64,000 nt of DNA. Source: Faecalicatena absiana (lineage in GTDB: Bacteria; Bacillota; Bacilli; Lactobacillales; Lactobacillaceae). Numbering within the stretch: the first letter of the stretch is position 1; each line of letters opens with the position of its first letter. The stretch is from contig JAEDAG010000003.1 of the NCBI GenBank assembly GCA_017309015.1, positions 1 through 64,000 of the forward strand, in the 5' to 3' direction. Under the pieces are notes generated by a model. It did not search any database. It saw only the letters and a program-made list of their open reading frames with translations, and was not told where the DNA came from. Of the stretch, positions 26,585 to 34,351 are shown piece after piece. The translations under genes and the position numbers were made by a program.

Positions 26585-27649
26585 ATGAAACTTGTTGAAG
26601 TGCATACCAAGGCCGACCAGCAGACTGACGGCTACTACTTGGGCTATCTGGTCTACCAGAATGACGCGGTGACCGTCCTGATTGCTTTAGATGATGACGC
26701 CAACGCCAGCGGCGTGATGGTCCTGAACAACGATGACCTCTTGGGAGTCGTGGAAGAGTCGCCAAGCATCGCCTACGTCCAGCGCTTGATCGATGAAGGG
26801 CAGTCGCGCGACCCCTTTGACTTGATGCCGCGCAACCAGCAGCTTTTGAAGCGGCCCTTCAGTCAGCTCTACCAGGCAGCCGAAGCCGCCCTGCTTGAAG
26901 ACATGCCCTTGACCATCACCTTGAACAACGGCGAAGTCTACGGGGGCATCGTCATCCAGAGCACGCTCAGCGAAATCCGCATCCGCCAGATCAATGACGA
27001 CTACAGCCTGGACCGGCTCTACCTGGCCGTGCCGACCAAGCAGATTTCCAGCCTAGAGATCAACGCCGCTTCCGGCAAGCTGTGGCAGGAGTGGTACGCG
27101 GCCCGCAAAAGCGAGCCGGCCTTTGACTACGGCTTGTGTGAGCTTTACCTGGACTGGGTGGACGACGACCGCTTCGGCGGCTGCCTGCTGGGCCACGTCA
27201 TTGCCCAAAATGACCACTACCTCCTTTTGGAAAGCGTCAGCAAGTACGGGCAGCTGGAGTCGATCTGCCTGGTCAACCGGGCCGACATCGTCCATGAAAC
27301 CGATGCTTCTCCGGCCATTGCCTACACCAACTACCTGATCAAGCGCAACCAGGAGCAGGGCCTGTTTGACCCCAACAACTTCTCCAAGCTGGCCAAGAGC
27401 CTGCACCACATCCCTACCACGCGCGAGGTGATTCTGACCGCGGGCAAGCACCTGGTCAACATCGACGACTACGAGTACGACGGGGAAAACCTGGGCTACG
27501 TGACCCATACCGACGAATATGGCTTCACGATCAAGGATGCCTTGACAGGCGAAGAGACCGACCACCCCTACCACAATGTCTGCACCATCGACCTGGCCAG
27601 CGTGGAACTGGAAAAAATGCACGAGTACCTGGCCGCGCAGAAGCGCTGA
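26585..27649 (+). CDS. Unrecognised protein with four barrel-like repeats
   Basis: 354 residues, acidic, no signal or membrane segment. I do not recognise a named family. Four units share the pattern Gly-x-x-hydrophobic-Gly ... hydrophobic strand ... Asp-Ile/Leu-hydrophobic: GYYLGYLVYQNDAVTVLIAL (about 17-36), GEVYGGIVIQSTLSEIRIRQ (about 118-137), FGGCLLGHVIAQNDHYLLLE (about 197-216) and YDGENLGYVTHTDEYGFTIK (about 298-317). Each is followed by a closing strand such as VMVLNNDDLLGV or SICLVNRADIVHE. This recalls Sm/Hfq-like small barrels. Helical linkers separate the units. RNA or protein binding is conjecture. It is divergent from the ABC exporter. Confidence 0.72.
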   Translation: MKLVEVHTKADQQTDGYYLGYLVYQNDAVTVLIALDDDANASGVMVLNNDDLLGVVEESPSIAYVQRLIDEGQSRDPFDLMPRNQQLLKRPFSQLYQAAEAALLEDMPLTITLNNGEVYGGIVIQSTLSEIRIRQINDDYSLDRLYLAVPTKQISSLEINAASGKLWQEWYAARKSEPAFDYGLCELYLDWVDDDRFGGCLLGHVIAQNDHYLLLESVSKYGQLESICLVNRADIVHETDASPAIAYTNYLIKRNQEQGLFDPNNFSKLAKSLHHIPTTREVILTAGKHLVNIDDYEYDGENLGYVTHTDEYGFTIKDALTGEETDHPYHNVCTIDLASVELEKMHEYLAAQKR

Positions 27650-27700
27650 TTTAGCGGTAGAATTGGGAGGAAAGTTTTTTTAGAAAGTAGAGAAAACGTT

Positions 27701-28615
27701 ATGAAGCAAGGAACTACGATTATCACGCTCGACAACGGCTACCACTTGTGGACCAATACCCAGGGCACGGGCACCATTCACCTGCTCTGCCTGCACGGGG
27801 GGCCAGGCGGCAACCACGAATACTGGGAAGACACGGCTGAGCAGCTGCAGAAGCAGGGCCTGGACGTGCAAGTGCACATGTACGACCAATTGGGCTCGCT
27901 TTATTCAGACCAGCCCGACTACTCTGACCCGGAAGTAGCCAAGAAGTACTTGACCTACGAATACTTCCTGGATGAAGTCGAAGAAGTCCGCCAAAAGCTG
28001 GGCATCGACCAGTTCTACCTGATCGGGCAAAGCTGGGGCGGGCTCTTGGTCCAGGAATACGCCGTCAAGTACGGCGACCACCTGAAGGGGGCCATCATCT
28101 CCTCCATGGTTGACGACATCGACGAATACGTGGCTTCCGTCAACCGCCGCCGGCAAGAAGTCCTGCCGCAGACCGAAATCGACTTCATGCGCGAGTGCGA
28201 GGCCAAGAACGACTACGCCAACCAGCGCTACCAAGACGACGTGCAGATTTTGAACATCAACTTCGTTGACCGCAAGCAGCCTTCCAAGCTCTACCACTTG
28301 AAGGATCTGGGCGGCACCGCCGTCTACAACGCCTTCCAAGGCGACAACGAATTCGTCATCACGGGCAAGCTCAAGGACTGGCACTTCAGAAGCGAATTGC
28401 CAAAGATCAAGGTGCCAACCTTGCTCACCTTCGGCGAATGCGAAACCATGCCGCTGGACACGGCCAAAACCATGCAGAAGCTGATTCCGAACTCCCGCCT
28501 GGTAACCACGCCAAACGGCGGTCACCACCACATGGTCGACAACCCGGACGTCTACTACAAGCACCTGGCCGACTTTATCAAAGAAGTCGAAGCCGGAACT
28601 TTCAAGGGCGAATAA
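27701..28615 (+). CDS. Proline iminopeptidase-family aminopeptidase (PepL/PepR-like)
   Basis: 304 residues, alpha/beta hydrolase of family S33. HGGPGG (about 31-36), GQSWGG (Ser about 110) and the late His cluster GGHHHMVDN (about 273-281) are present. The acid position reads FGECETMPL, so Glu rather than the Asp seen in the pepIP of this window may serve. Lactobacilli carry related prolinase PepR and, in L. delbrueckii, the leucyl aminopeptidase PepL; I cannot tell which this is. It follows the four-repeat gene by 51 nt in the same direction and ends in a strong terminator. Confidence 0.85.
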   Translation: MKQGTTIITLDNGYHLWTNTQGTGTIHLLCLHGGPGGNHEYWEDTAEQLQKQGLDVQVHMYDQLGSLYSDQPDYSDPEVAKKYLTYEYFLDEVEEVRQKLGIDQFYLIGQSWGGLLVQEYAVKYGDHLKGAIISSMVDDIDEYVASVNRRRQEVLPQTEIDFMRECEAKNDYANQRYQDDVQILNINFVDRKQPSKLYHLKDLGGTAVYNAFQGDNEFVITGKLKDWHFRSELPKIKVPTLLTFGECETMPLDTAKTMQKLIPNSRLVTTPNGGHHHMVDNPDVYYKHLADFIKEVEAGTFKGE

Positions 28616-28618
28616 AGC

Positions 28619-28652
28619 AAAAATGCATCTCCATTGCTGGAGATGCATTTTT
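28619..28652. terminator. Bidirectional terminator
   Basis: AAAAATGCATCTCC / GGAGATGCATTTTT stem with an ATTGCT loop, between the convergent aminopeptidase and efp genes. Confidence 0.92.
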
Positions 28653-28688
28653 GCTTCTTATTTTGCTTCTTATTTTTCGGATTGCTTT

Positions 28689-29246
28689 TTAAGCACGGCC
28701 CTTGTAAGCACCAGTTTCGGTGTTGATGACCAGTTCGTCGCCTTCGTTGATGAAGTCAGGAACGGTAACGACCAGGCCGGTTTCCATCGTAGCTGGCTTG
28801 CCGCCTGAAGCAGCCGTGGCACCCTTGATGCCTGGCTGGGTTTCCTTAACCTTCATGTTGACGGTGGCTGGCAGCTGAACGGCCAGCAATTCGCCTTCTT
28901 CAGTGAATTCCAGGATGACTTCGATGTTTGGCATCAGGTACTTTACGTCGTCGCCAAGCTGGTCAGCTGAAATCGCGTATTGCTCGTAGGTTTCGCTGTC
29001 CATGAAGTTGTAGCTGTCGCCTTCAGCGTACAGGTACTGGGCGTTCTTCTTAACGACTTCTACCAGCTCGACCTTTTCGCTTGGCCGCATGGTCTTGTGG
29101 ATGACTGAGCCGGCACGAACGTCGCGCAGGTCCATCTGCATCACGGTGTTGCCCTTGCCTGGCTTGTGGTGGTTGGCTGACAGAACCAGCATCAGCTTGC
29201 CGTTTTCGTCAAAAATCATGCCCTTTTTCAATTCAATAGCTTGCAT
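28689..29246 (-). CDS. efp: Elongation factor P
   Basis: 185 residues, full length. It rescues ribosomes stalled on proline runs. Domain I (KOW-like) carries the exposed loop HHKPGKGNT (about 26-34), whose Lys is the tip residue modified in many bacteria. Domains II and III follow, ending in VPDFINEGDELVINTETGAY, typical of EF-P. AAGGAG precedes the start. Downstream of it lies coaA in opposite order, with about 50 nt between the genes. Confidence 0.98.
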   Translation of the reverse strand: MQAIELKKGMIFDENGKLMLVLSANHHKPGKGNTVMQMDLRDVRAGSVIHKTMRPSEKVELVEVVKKNAQYLYAEGDSYNFMDSETYEQYAISADQLGDDVKYLMPNIEVILEFTEEGELLAVQLPATVNMKVKETQPGIKGATAASGGKPATMETGLVVTVPDFINEGDELVINTETGAYKGRA

Positions 29247-29297
29247 TAATTTTGCTCTCCTTAGTTCAAGTAAATGTGCTGTTTTTCATTATAGCAT

Positions 29298-30215
29298 TTA
29301 ATAACAGCGGAGGTAAATTTTATCAATCAAATGTCCCTCAACCTTGTGCAGGATCAAGTTGGCCCGTTGCTTGGTCGGCGCAATGTACTGGCGCAGGTTG
29401 ACCAGGTCGACCATCTGCCAGGTTTCTTCCGCCAGGCGCTCAGCCACGTCCAGGGGCCCATTGGCCAATTTGTAGTAGAAGTTGTTTGGGTCGTTCTTCT
29501 TCAGCTTCATGATCTTCTTAAAGCGCTGCATGTACCATTCCTCGATCAAGTCCTCGTCGGCATCGATGTAGATGGAGAAGTCGAAAAAGTCGGACGTCAC
29601 GACCTGCCCGCTTTCCGGCAATTGCAGGGTATTGATCCCTTCGATGATCAAAATGTCCGGTTGCTCGATGTGCCCGTACTTGCCCGGCACGATGTCGCTC
29701 AGTTCCTGGGAATACAGGGGATAGACCACGTCAGCCTTCTTGCCGCTGGCCACGTCGCGCAAAAAATCGCTCAGCATCTGCATATTGTAGCTTTCCGGGA
29801 AGCCCTTGCGGGGCATGAGCCCTCTTTGTTCCAGGATGGAGTTGGGGTAGATAAAGCCGTCCGTGGTCATCATTTGGGTCTGCAAATCCGGAAAGTAGCG
29901 CGTCAATAAGAGTTGCAGGAGGCGGGCCGTCGTTGACTTGCCCACGGCAACGGAGCCGGAAATCCCGATGATGTACGGGTGCACGATGGGATCGATGTGC
30001 AAAAAGCGCGCCCTTTTTTCACTGGCCTCTTTCTTGAAGCTGTAAGCCAGATGAATGTAATTCAGCAACGTTTCATAAATTTCATCAACGTCCTTGACGT
30101 CCAGCTCATCGCCCAGGGACTTGACCTGGGCCAGTTCCTCGTCAGTGACCTGGAGCTTGACGTGCGGGGTCAGCTTGGCCCATTCTTGCCGGTTAAATTC
30201 TGTGTAGTTTTGCAT
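29298..30215 (-). CDS. coaA: Pantothenate kinase, type I
   Basis: 305 residues. It phosphorylates pantothenate, the first step of coenzyme A synthesis. Walker A is IGISGSVAVGKSTTARLL (about 83-100). IEGINTLQLP and the CoA-feedback region QRFKKIMKLKKNDPNNFYYK follow, as in bacterial CoaA. ATG 30215 has AAGGAC 9 nt upstream. It lies just before efp on the same strand, possibly cotranscribed. Confidence 0.96.
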   Translation of the reverse strand: MQNYTEFNRQEWAKLTPHVKLQVTDEELAQVKSLGDELDVKDVDEIYETLLNYIHLAYSFKKEASEKRARFLHIDPIVHPYIIGISGSVAVGKSTTARLLQLLLTRYFPDLQTQMMTTDGFIYPNSILEQRGLMPRKGFPESYNMQMLSDFLRDVASGKKADVVYPLYSQELSDIVPGKYGHIEQPDILIIEGINTLQLPESGQVVTSDFFDFSIYIDADEDLIEEWYMQRFKKIMKLKKNDPNNFYYKLANGPLDVAERLAEETWQMVDLVNLRQYIAPTKQRANLILHKVEGHLIDKIYLRCY

Positions 30216-30309
30216 TTTATATTTGTCCTTTTTCCGATCTTACACTATTATAAAGGAAAACGTTCACAAAACGCAAAAAGTGCTTTTGTAAAGAAAACAG
30301 GTGAAAATC

Positions 30310-30882
30310 ATGAAAAAAGTTATTCTGTTCGGTGACTCAATTTTCAATGCTTACGACGGCACCCGCGACACTGACCGCTTCGCGGCAGCCATGAGAAAAC
30401 GCCTGGGGCCAGACTACCAGGTGGAAAACATTTCCACAAGCGGGGCAACCGTCAATGACGTCCTGCCACGCGTAGACTCCCTGCCCAAGTGCGACATTCT
30501 GGTTGTGGAATACGGAACCAACGACTCCTCCAAGGACTGGGGGATCAGCCTCTACGACTACCAAGAAGGGCTGGAAAGCCTGCTCAAGAAGGCCCAGAAG
30601 GTGACCGGGGCCGCCAATACCCTGGTGCTGTCCCCGTCAATGCCGGACTTCAAGAACCCAAAGATCGCTTCTTCCTACTCCCTGGACGATTTGGACCAGT
30701 ATTCTGAAGCCGCCCAGCGCGATGCCGGCAAGACCAACTCCTTCTTCTTTGACCTGACCCACAAGATGGAACGGCTGCAGGACCTGCCATCCTTCCTGAC
30801 TGCTGACGGCCAGCACTACAGCGAGAAAGGGATCTCCTGGCTGGCCGACGTGGTAGCCGGTGAAGTCTTAAAGATGGACTAA
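30310..30882 (+). CDS. SGNH/GDSL-family esterase
   Basis: About 190 residues, no signal peptide. Block I is FGDSIFNAYDG (Ser about 10), block III is YGTNDSSKD and block V is DGQHYSEKG, which carries the catalytic Asp and His. It is an intracellular lipase/acylesterase-like hydrolase of unknown substrate. ATG 30310 is chosen because AGGTG lies in the right place; an in-frame GTG at 30301 overlaps that site. Confidence 0.86.
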   Translation: MKKVILFGDSIFNAYDGTRDTDRFAAAMRKRLGPDYQVENISTSGATVNDVLPRVDSLPKCDILVVEYGTNDSSKDWGISLYDYQEGLESLLKKAQKVTGAANTLVLSPSMPDFKNPKIASSYSLDDLDQYSEAAQRDAGKTNSFFFDLTHKMERLQDLPSFLTADGQHYSEKGISWLADVVAGEVLKMD

Positions 30883-30982
30883 GGAAAAAGCAAGCCTAAA
30901 AGCAAGGCAAAATATAATTTTTTCAGTATAATTTAGCTAGAAGAAGCTATTTCCCATAGTAGATGGAAATGAGGGGAGAATT

Positions 30983-31735
30983 ATGCGCAAACGCAGCAAT
31001 ATTACCTGGGGGATCATCTTCCTGGCTGCCGCCTGCCTGGTGATCCTGAGTCAATTGGTTCCCGGCTTCAGCCGGATTTTCGTCTTTTCCTGGGGCCAGG
31101 TTTTCTGGCTAGTAATCCTGGCCTGGGTCCTCTATAAATCACTCAAGGGCCGGGTCGCCTTCTTAAGCGTCCTGGCCGGCGGCTTCATCGTCATGATCTT
31201 TAGCGATGCCTTTGGCTGGTTCCACTGGACCGGCTACCTGACTTTGGGGCTGATCCTGCTGGCCATTGGGGTCCAGCTTCTGGACAAGCATGGCAGCCGC
31301 TATGAAAGCGACGATGAGTTCGTCTTTTCAGCAACCGACAGCGACGGTGACAAGGTCGACGTTGAGCCGGTCACCAGCCGGACCCGGTCCTCTTTGGATA
31401 AAGAGCGGGTCGCGATCGACTTGGTCATGGGCCGGACCCGGCGGCGCCTGCACAGCCGCAACCTGCACAAGCTGTCAATCGACTGCGTGATGGGCCAGCT
31501 GTCCGTCTACCTCGACGACGTCCAGCTTAAAGACAACGAGGCCAAGGTGGACTTGGACTGCTTCTGCGGGGAAGTCACCTTGTACGTGCCAAAGGAATGG
31601 CACGTTTCAGTCGACATGCCCAGCTTTTTGGCCAGCCTGGAGACTTTCGGAGCTGAAGATGCCGCTCCTGATGCCCCAGTGCTCAAAGTAGACGGCGACA
31701 CGGTCTTCAGCCGCGTCCGCATCGTCCGGGTATGA
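30983..31735 (+). CDS. LiaF-like membrane protein
   Basis: 250 residues. Four short membrane segments (about 8-100) are followed by a cytoplasmic beta-rich domain. The late part (RVAIDLVMGRTRRRLHS, KLSIDCVMGQLSVYLDD, VDLDCFCGEVTLYVPKEW) shows the repeated strand-Gly pattern of the LiaF C-terminal domain. In Bacillus, LiaF restrains the LiaRS cell-envelope stress system. No LiaS or LiaR gene is adjacent here, so either the partner is elsewhere or the protein works alone. GAGGGGAG precedes the start. Confidence 0.8.
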   Translation: MRKRSNITWGIIFLAAACLVILSQLVPGFSRIFVFSWGQVFWLVILAWVLYKSLKGRVAFLSVLAGGFIVMIFSDAFGWFHWTGYLTLGLILLAIGVQLLDKHGSRYESDDEFVFSATDSDGDKVDVEPVTSRTRSSLDKERVAIDLVMGRTRRRLHSRNLHKLSIDCVMGQLSVYLDDVQLKDNEAKVDLDCFCGEVTLYVPKEWHVSVDMPSFLASLETFGAEDAAPDAPVLKVDGDTVFSRVRIVRV

Positions 31736-31742
31736 CATGCCT

Positions 31743-31805
31743 GGGGAAAAACTCAAACGAATATAAAAGGCTTCTAGAAGCGATAAAACTTCTGGAAGCC
31801 TTTTT
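31743..31805. repeat. Dispersed repeat copy 2, forming a terminator
   Basis: Matches 8214-8273 over the hairpin and the GGAAAA-ACTC-AACGAAT flank with few changes. It ends the LiaF-like gene and may also serve the amino-acid transporter operon coming from the other side. Confidence 0.8.
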
Positions 31806-31845
31806 ATTCACAGCAGGGAGCTGCTGAAGCTCTCTTTTTGCATGC

Positions 31846-32673
31846 TTACTTTTGTAAATAGTTGGAATTGGTCCCAAACCACTTCTGGTTGATCTGCCGC
31901 AGCTTGCCGTTTTGCTGCAGGCGCTTCAGGGCCCAGTTGATCTTCTTTTGCAGGGTCTTGTCGCCCTTGCGCATCCCCACGGCAAACAAGTCTTCCGGCA
32001 CGCCCTTGTTGATGATGACCTGATAGGAGCTGGAATCAGCCTCGTGCTTGATGTAGTAGTCCGCGTAGGTTTCATCCAGCAGGATCCCCTGGATCCTTCC
32101 AGCATTCAAGTCCAAAAAGGCGCTGGGAATCGTATCGTACAAGACCTTGCTCTTGGCCTTAAGCGACTGCTGCTTGCCATCCAGCCAGATCTCCGCCGTT
32201 GACCCGCTTTGGGCCCCGACGACCTTGCCGGTCATCTGCTTGAAGGACTTGATCCCGCTGGCCTTCTTGACGACCAAGACCTGGCGGTTTCTTAAGTAGG
32301 CCTTGCTGAAATTGACCTTCTTCTTCCGCTGGCTGGTCACGCTGTAGCCGTTCCACAAGACGTCGATCGTCCCGTTGCGCAGCTCGGTTTCCTTCATGGA
32401 CCAGTCGATGGTCTGAAAGTCTGCCCGCAAGCCCAGTTCCTTAAGGACGGCCTTGGCCAGGTCGACGTCATAGCCGACCAGCTTCCCGTCCTTTTGGCGG
32501 AAGTCCATGGGCACGAAGGTGTCATCCAAGCCAATGATGACGCTCTTGCGCCGCTGGATCCGGGACCAGGTGTCCTTGGTATTGGCTTCTTTGGTCAGGT
32601 TGGAGCAGCCAGCCGCCACGAACAGGCTGACGGCCGCGGCCAAGATGACCAGCACTTTCTTCAGCTGCTTCAT
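31846..32673 (-). CDS. Amino-acid ABC transporter, substrate-binding lipoprotein
   Basis: About 275 residues. The signal peptide ends in the lipobox VAAGCSN (Cys about 23), so it should be lipid-anchored outside the membrane. The mature part is a family 3 solute-binding protein; GLDDTFVPMDFRQKDGKLVGYDVDL is its typical start. ATG 32673 has GGAGGG at correct distance; the ATG at 32679 overlaps the ATPase stop. Third gene of a T-box-controlled operon. Histidine is a candidate ligand from the leader only. Confidence 0.9.
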   Translation of the reverse strand: MKQLKKVLVILAAAVSLFVAAGCSNLTKEANTKDTWSRIQRRKSVIIGLDDTFVPMDFRQKDGKLVGYDVDLAKAVLKELGLRADFQTIDWSMKETELRNGTIDVLWNGYSVTSQRKKKVNFSKAYLRNRQVLVVKKASGIKSFKQMTGKVVGAQSGSTAEIWLDGKQQSLKAKSKVLYDTIPSAFLDLNAGRIQGILLDETYADYYIKHEADSSSYQVIINKGVPEDLFAVGMRKGDKTLQKKINWALKRLQQNGKLRQINQKWFGTNSNYLQK

Positions 32674-32675
32674 GC

Positions 32676-33308
32676 TCATCCCTCCAATGGCTTGACTTCA
32701 AAGACCCGGTCGGCCACCTTTTTGGCAAAGTCCATGTCGTGGGTAATGATCAATTGGGTCAAGCCGGTTTCCTTAAAGCCTAAAATCAATTCCGCCACCT
32801 GGTCCCGCATGGCCGGGTCCAGGGCACTGGTCGGCTCGTCATAGCAGAGGATCTTGGGCTTCATGGCCAAGGCCCGGGCGATGGCCACCCGCTGCTTTTG
32901 CCCGCCTGAAAGCTGGTAAGGATACAGCTGGCTCTTGTCAGCCATCTCCAATTTGCCCAGCAGGTCCCGGGCTTCAGCTTCCGCGGTCGCCTTGTCTTCT
33001 TTCAAGGCCAATTGCGGGGCCAGGGTAATGTTGTCCAAAACGGACATGTTCGGAAACAGCTTGTAGTCCTGGAAGACGACCCCGATCGCGCCCCGCTCTT
33101 CGCCGCTAAGGTCGTAGCGCTCGCTGTCCAGCTGCATCTGTCCTTGGTCGGCCGTCTCCAAGCCGGCGATGATCCGCAAGAGGGTCGTCTTCCCGGCCCC
33201 AGAAGGACCAACGATCGTCAGGATCTGCCCGTCGTCCAGCTCGAGATTAACGTCTTTTAAAATCTGTCTTGGCCCAAAGCTCTTGGCCAAATTTTCAATC
33301 TTCAGCAT
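32676..33308 (-). CDS. Amino-acid ABC transporter, ATPase
   Basis: 210 residues, shorter than the usual 240 but complete. Walker A is GPSGAGKTTLLR (about 33-44), the signature LSGGQKQRVAIARALA (about 132-147) and Walker B ILCYDEPTSALD (about 152-163). The order and His switch (IITHDMDFAKKV) match polar amino-acid importers. It sits between the permease (13-nt gap) and the binding protein, whose first ATG overlaps this stop codon. Confidence 0.94.
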   Translation of the reverse strand: MLKIENLAKSFGPRQILKDVNLELDDGQILTIVGPSGAGKTTLLRIIAGLETADQGQMQLDSERYDLSGEERGAIGVVFQDYKLFPNMSVLDNITLAPQLALKEDKATAEAEARDLLGKLEMADKSQLYPYQLSGGQKQRVAIARALAMKPKILCYDEPTSALDPAMRDQVAELILGFKETGLTQLIITHDMDFAKKVADRVFEVKPLEG

Positions 33309-33321
33309 TGTTCAGTCCCTC

Positions 33322-33963
33322 CTATCTGTAGTAAGCGAAGTGTTTTTCCAAGCGGCGCAGAAGCAAAGTGCACAAGCCGATCAGGATCAGGTAGATCAGG
33401 CCAACCAGGACCAGCGGCACCAAAGTCACGTCTCTTGAGGTGGCCAGGTTGCCGGCCCGGAGCAAATCGCCCAAGCCGATCACGTAGACCAGGGATGAGT
33501 CCTTGACCAGGTTGATCACTTCGTTGCCGATTGATGGCAAGACGATCTTAGTCACCTGGGGAATAATGATCTTGCGCAAGGTCTGCCCGTAAGTCAATTG
33601 CAGGACCTTGGCCGCTTCAAACTGCCCCCTGTCGACAGCCTGGTTGCCGCCACGGAAGATTTCCGCGAAGTAGGCTGCGTAGTTCATGACGAAGGCCACG
33701 AGCGCCGCCAGATAGCGCGGGAAGGTGATATGAATGATGGGCAAGCCATAGAAGACAAAGATCAGCTGCAAGAGCAGCGGCGTCCCCCGCATGATCCACA
33801 CGTAAAAGTTGAGAAGCCATTTCAGAGGGGCAAAACGGCTGCTTAAGCCAAAGGAGACGATCATCCCCAGCGGGAGGGAGATGACCAGGGTCTCAAAGAA
33901 GATCTGCAAGGTCATGCCCGCTCCGCTGAAGAGCGATGGCAAAATTTCAAAAACGTATTTCAT
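33322..33963 (-). CDS. Amino-acid ABC transporter, permease
   Basis: About 213 residues with about five membrane helices. The HisM/GlnP-type coupling loop lies in EAAKVLQLTYGQTLRKIIIPQ (about 125-145), and WIMRGTPLLLQLIFVFYGLP is the conserved first half. A single permease implies a homodimer. ATG 33963 (MKYVFEILPSLF) is preferred to a GTG four codons before. First gene of the operon, directly behind a T-box leader. Confidence 0.92.
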   Translation of the reverse strand: MKYVFEILPSLFSGAGMTLQIFFETLVISLPLGMIVSFGLSSRFAPLKWLLNFYVWIMRGTPLLLQLIFVFYGLPIIHITFPRYLAALVAFVMNYAAYFAEIFRGGNQAVDRGQFEAAKVLQLTYGQTLRKIIIPQVTKIVLPSIGNEVINLVKDSSLVYVIGLGDLLRAGNLATSRDVTLVPLVLVGLIYLILIGLCTLLLRRLEKHFAYYR

Positions 33964-34021
33964 TCTTACCCACACTTTCTATTTCTGCTTAATCAATCTG
34001 TCGGCCGATTTTCTGAAAAAC

Positions 34022-34280
34022 AAAAAAGTCCCCCTGGCCCATGGGGCCAAGAGGACGACAAATAATCGTGATTCCACCTCGCGTTCGCCAGCTCCTCACG
34101 GCAGCTGGCCTCACCAAGTTTACGCGTTCATAAACTCGCGGCTGTAACGGGCCGTCCCGGAAGAGGCTACTGCGGTTCGCCCCTCCTGCTCACAGATGTG
34201 TGTTCAGCCGCCGCCCTGCTCCCGTTTCCATCAGCGGGGAGTCTCTGCGTGTCCCGCGCGCGGCCTACTTCTTCTGTTCT
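34022..34280 (-). promoter_or_regulatory. T-box riboswitch of the amino-acid transporter operon
   Basis: On the minus strand AGAGACTCCCCGCTGATGG opens stem I, AGGTGGAATCACG (34067-34079) is the T-box sequence, and a GTCCTCTTGGCCC / GGGCCAGGGGGAC terminator (34028-34056) ends in TTTTTT. The candidate specifier is GAA-CAC-A with CAC at 34200-34202, a histidine codon. Histidine T-boxes before HisXYZ-like importers are known in Firmicutes. Confidence 0.85.
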
Positions 34281-34305
34281 TCGCAAATCGATTGGTTTGA
34301 TTGCA

Positions 34306-34334
34306 ATATTAAACTAATATTAAAAATCCGTCAA
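34306..34334 (-). promoter_or_regulatory. Promoter of the transporter operon
   Basis: Minus strand TTGACG (34329-34334), 17 nt, TAATAT (34306-34311), placed between the helD stop and the T-box leader. Confidence 0.75.
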
Positions 34335-34351
34335 CATTTTTTTGAAAAAAT

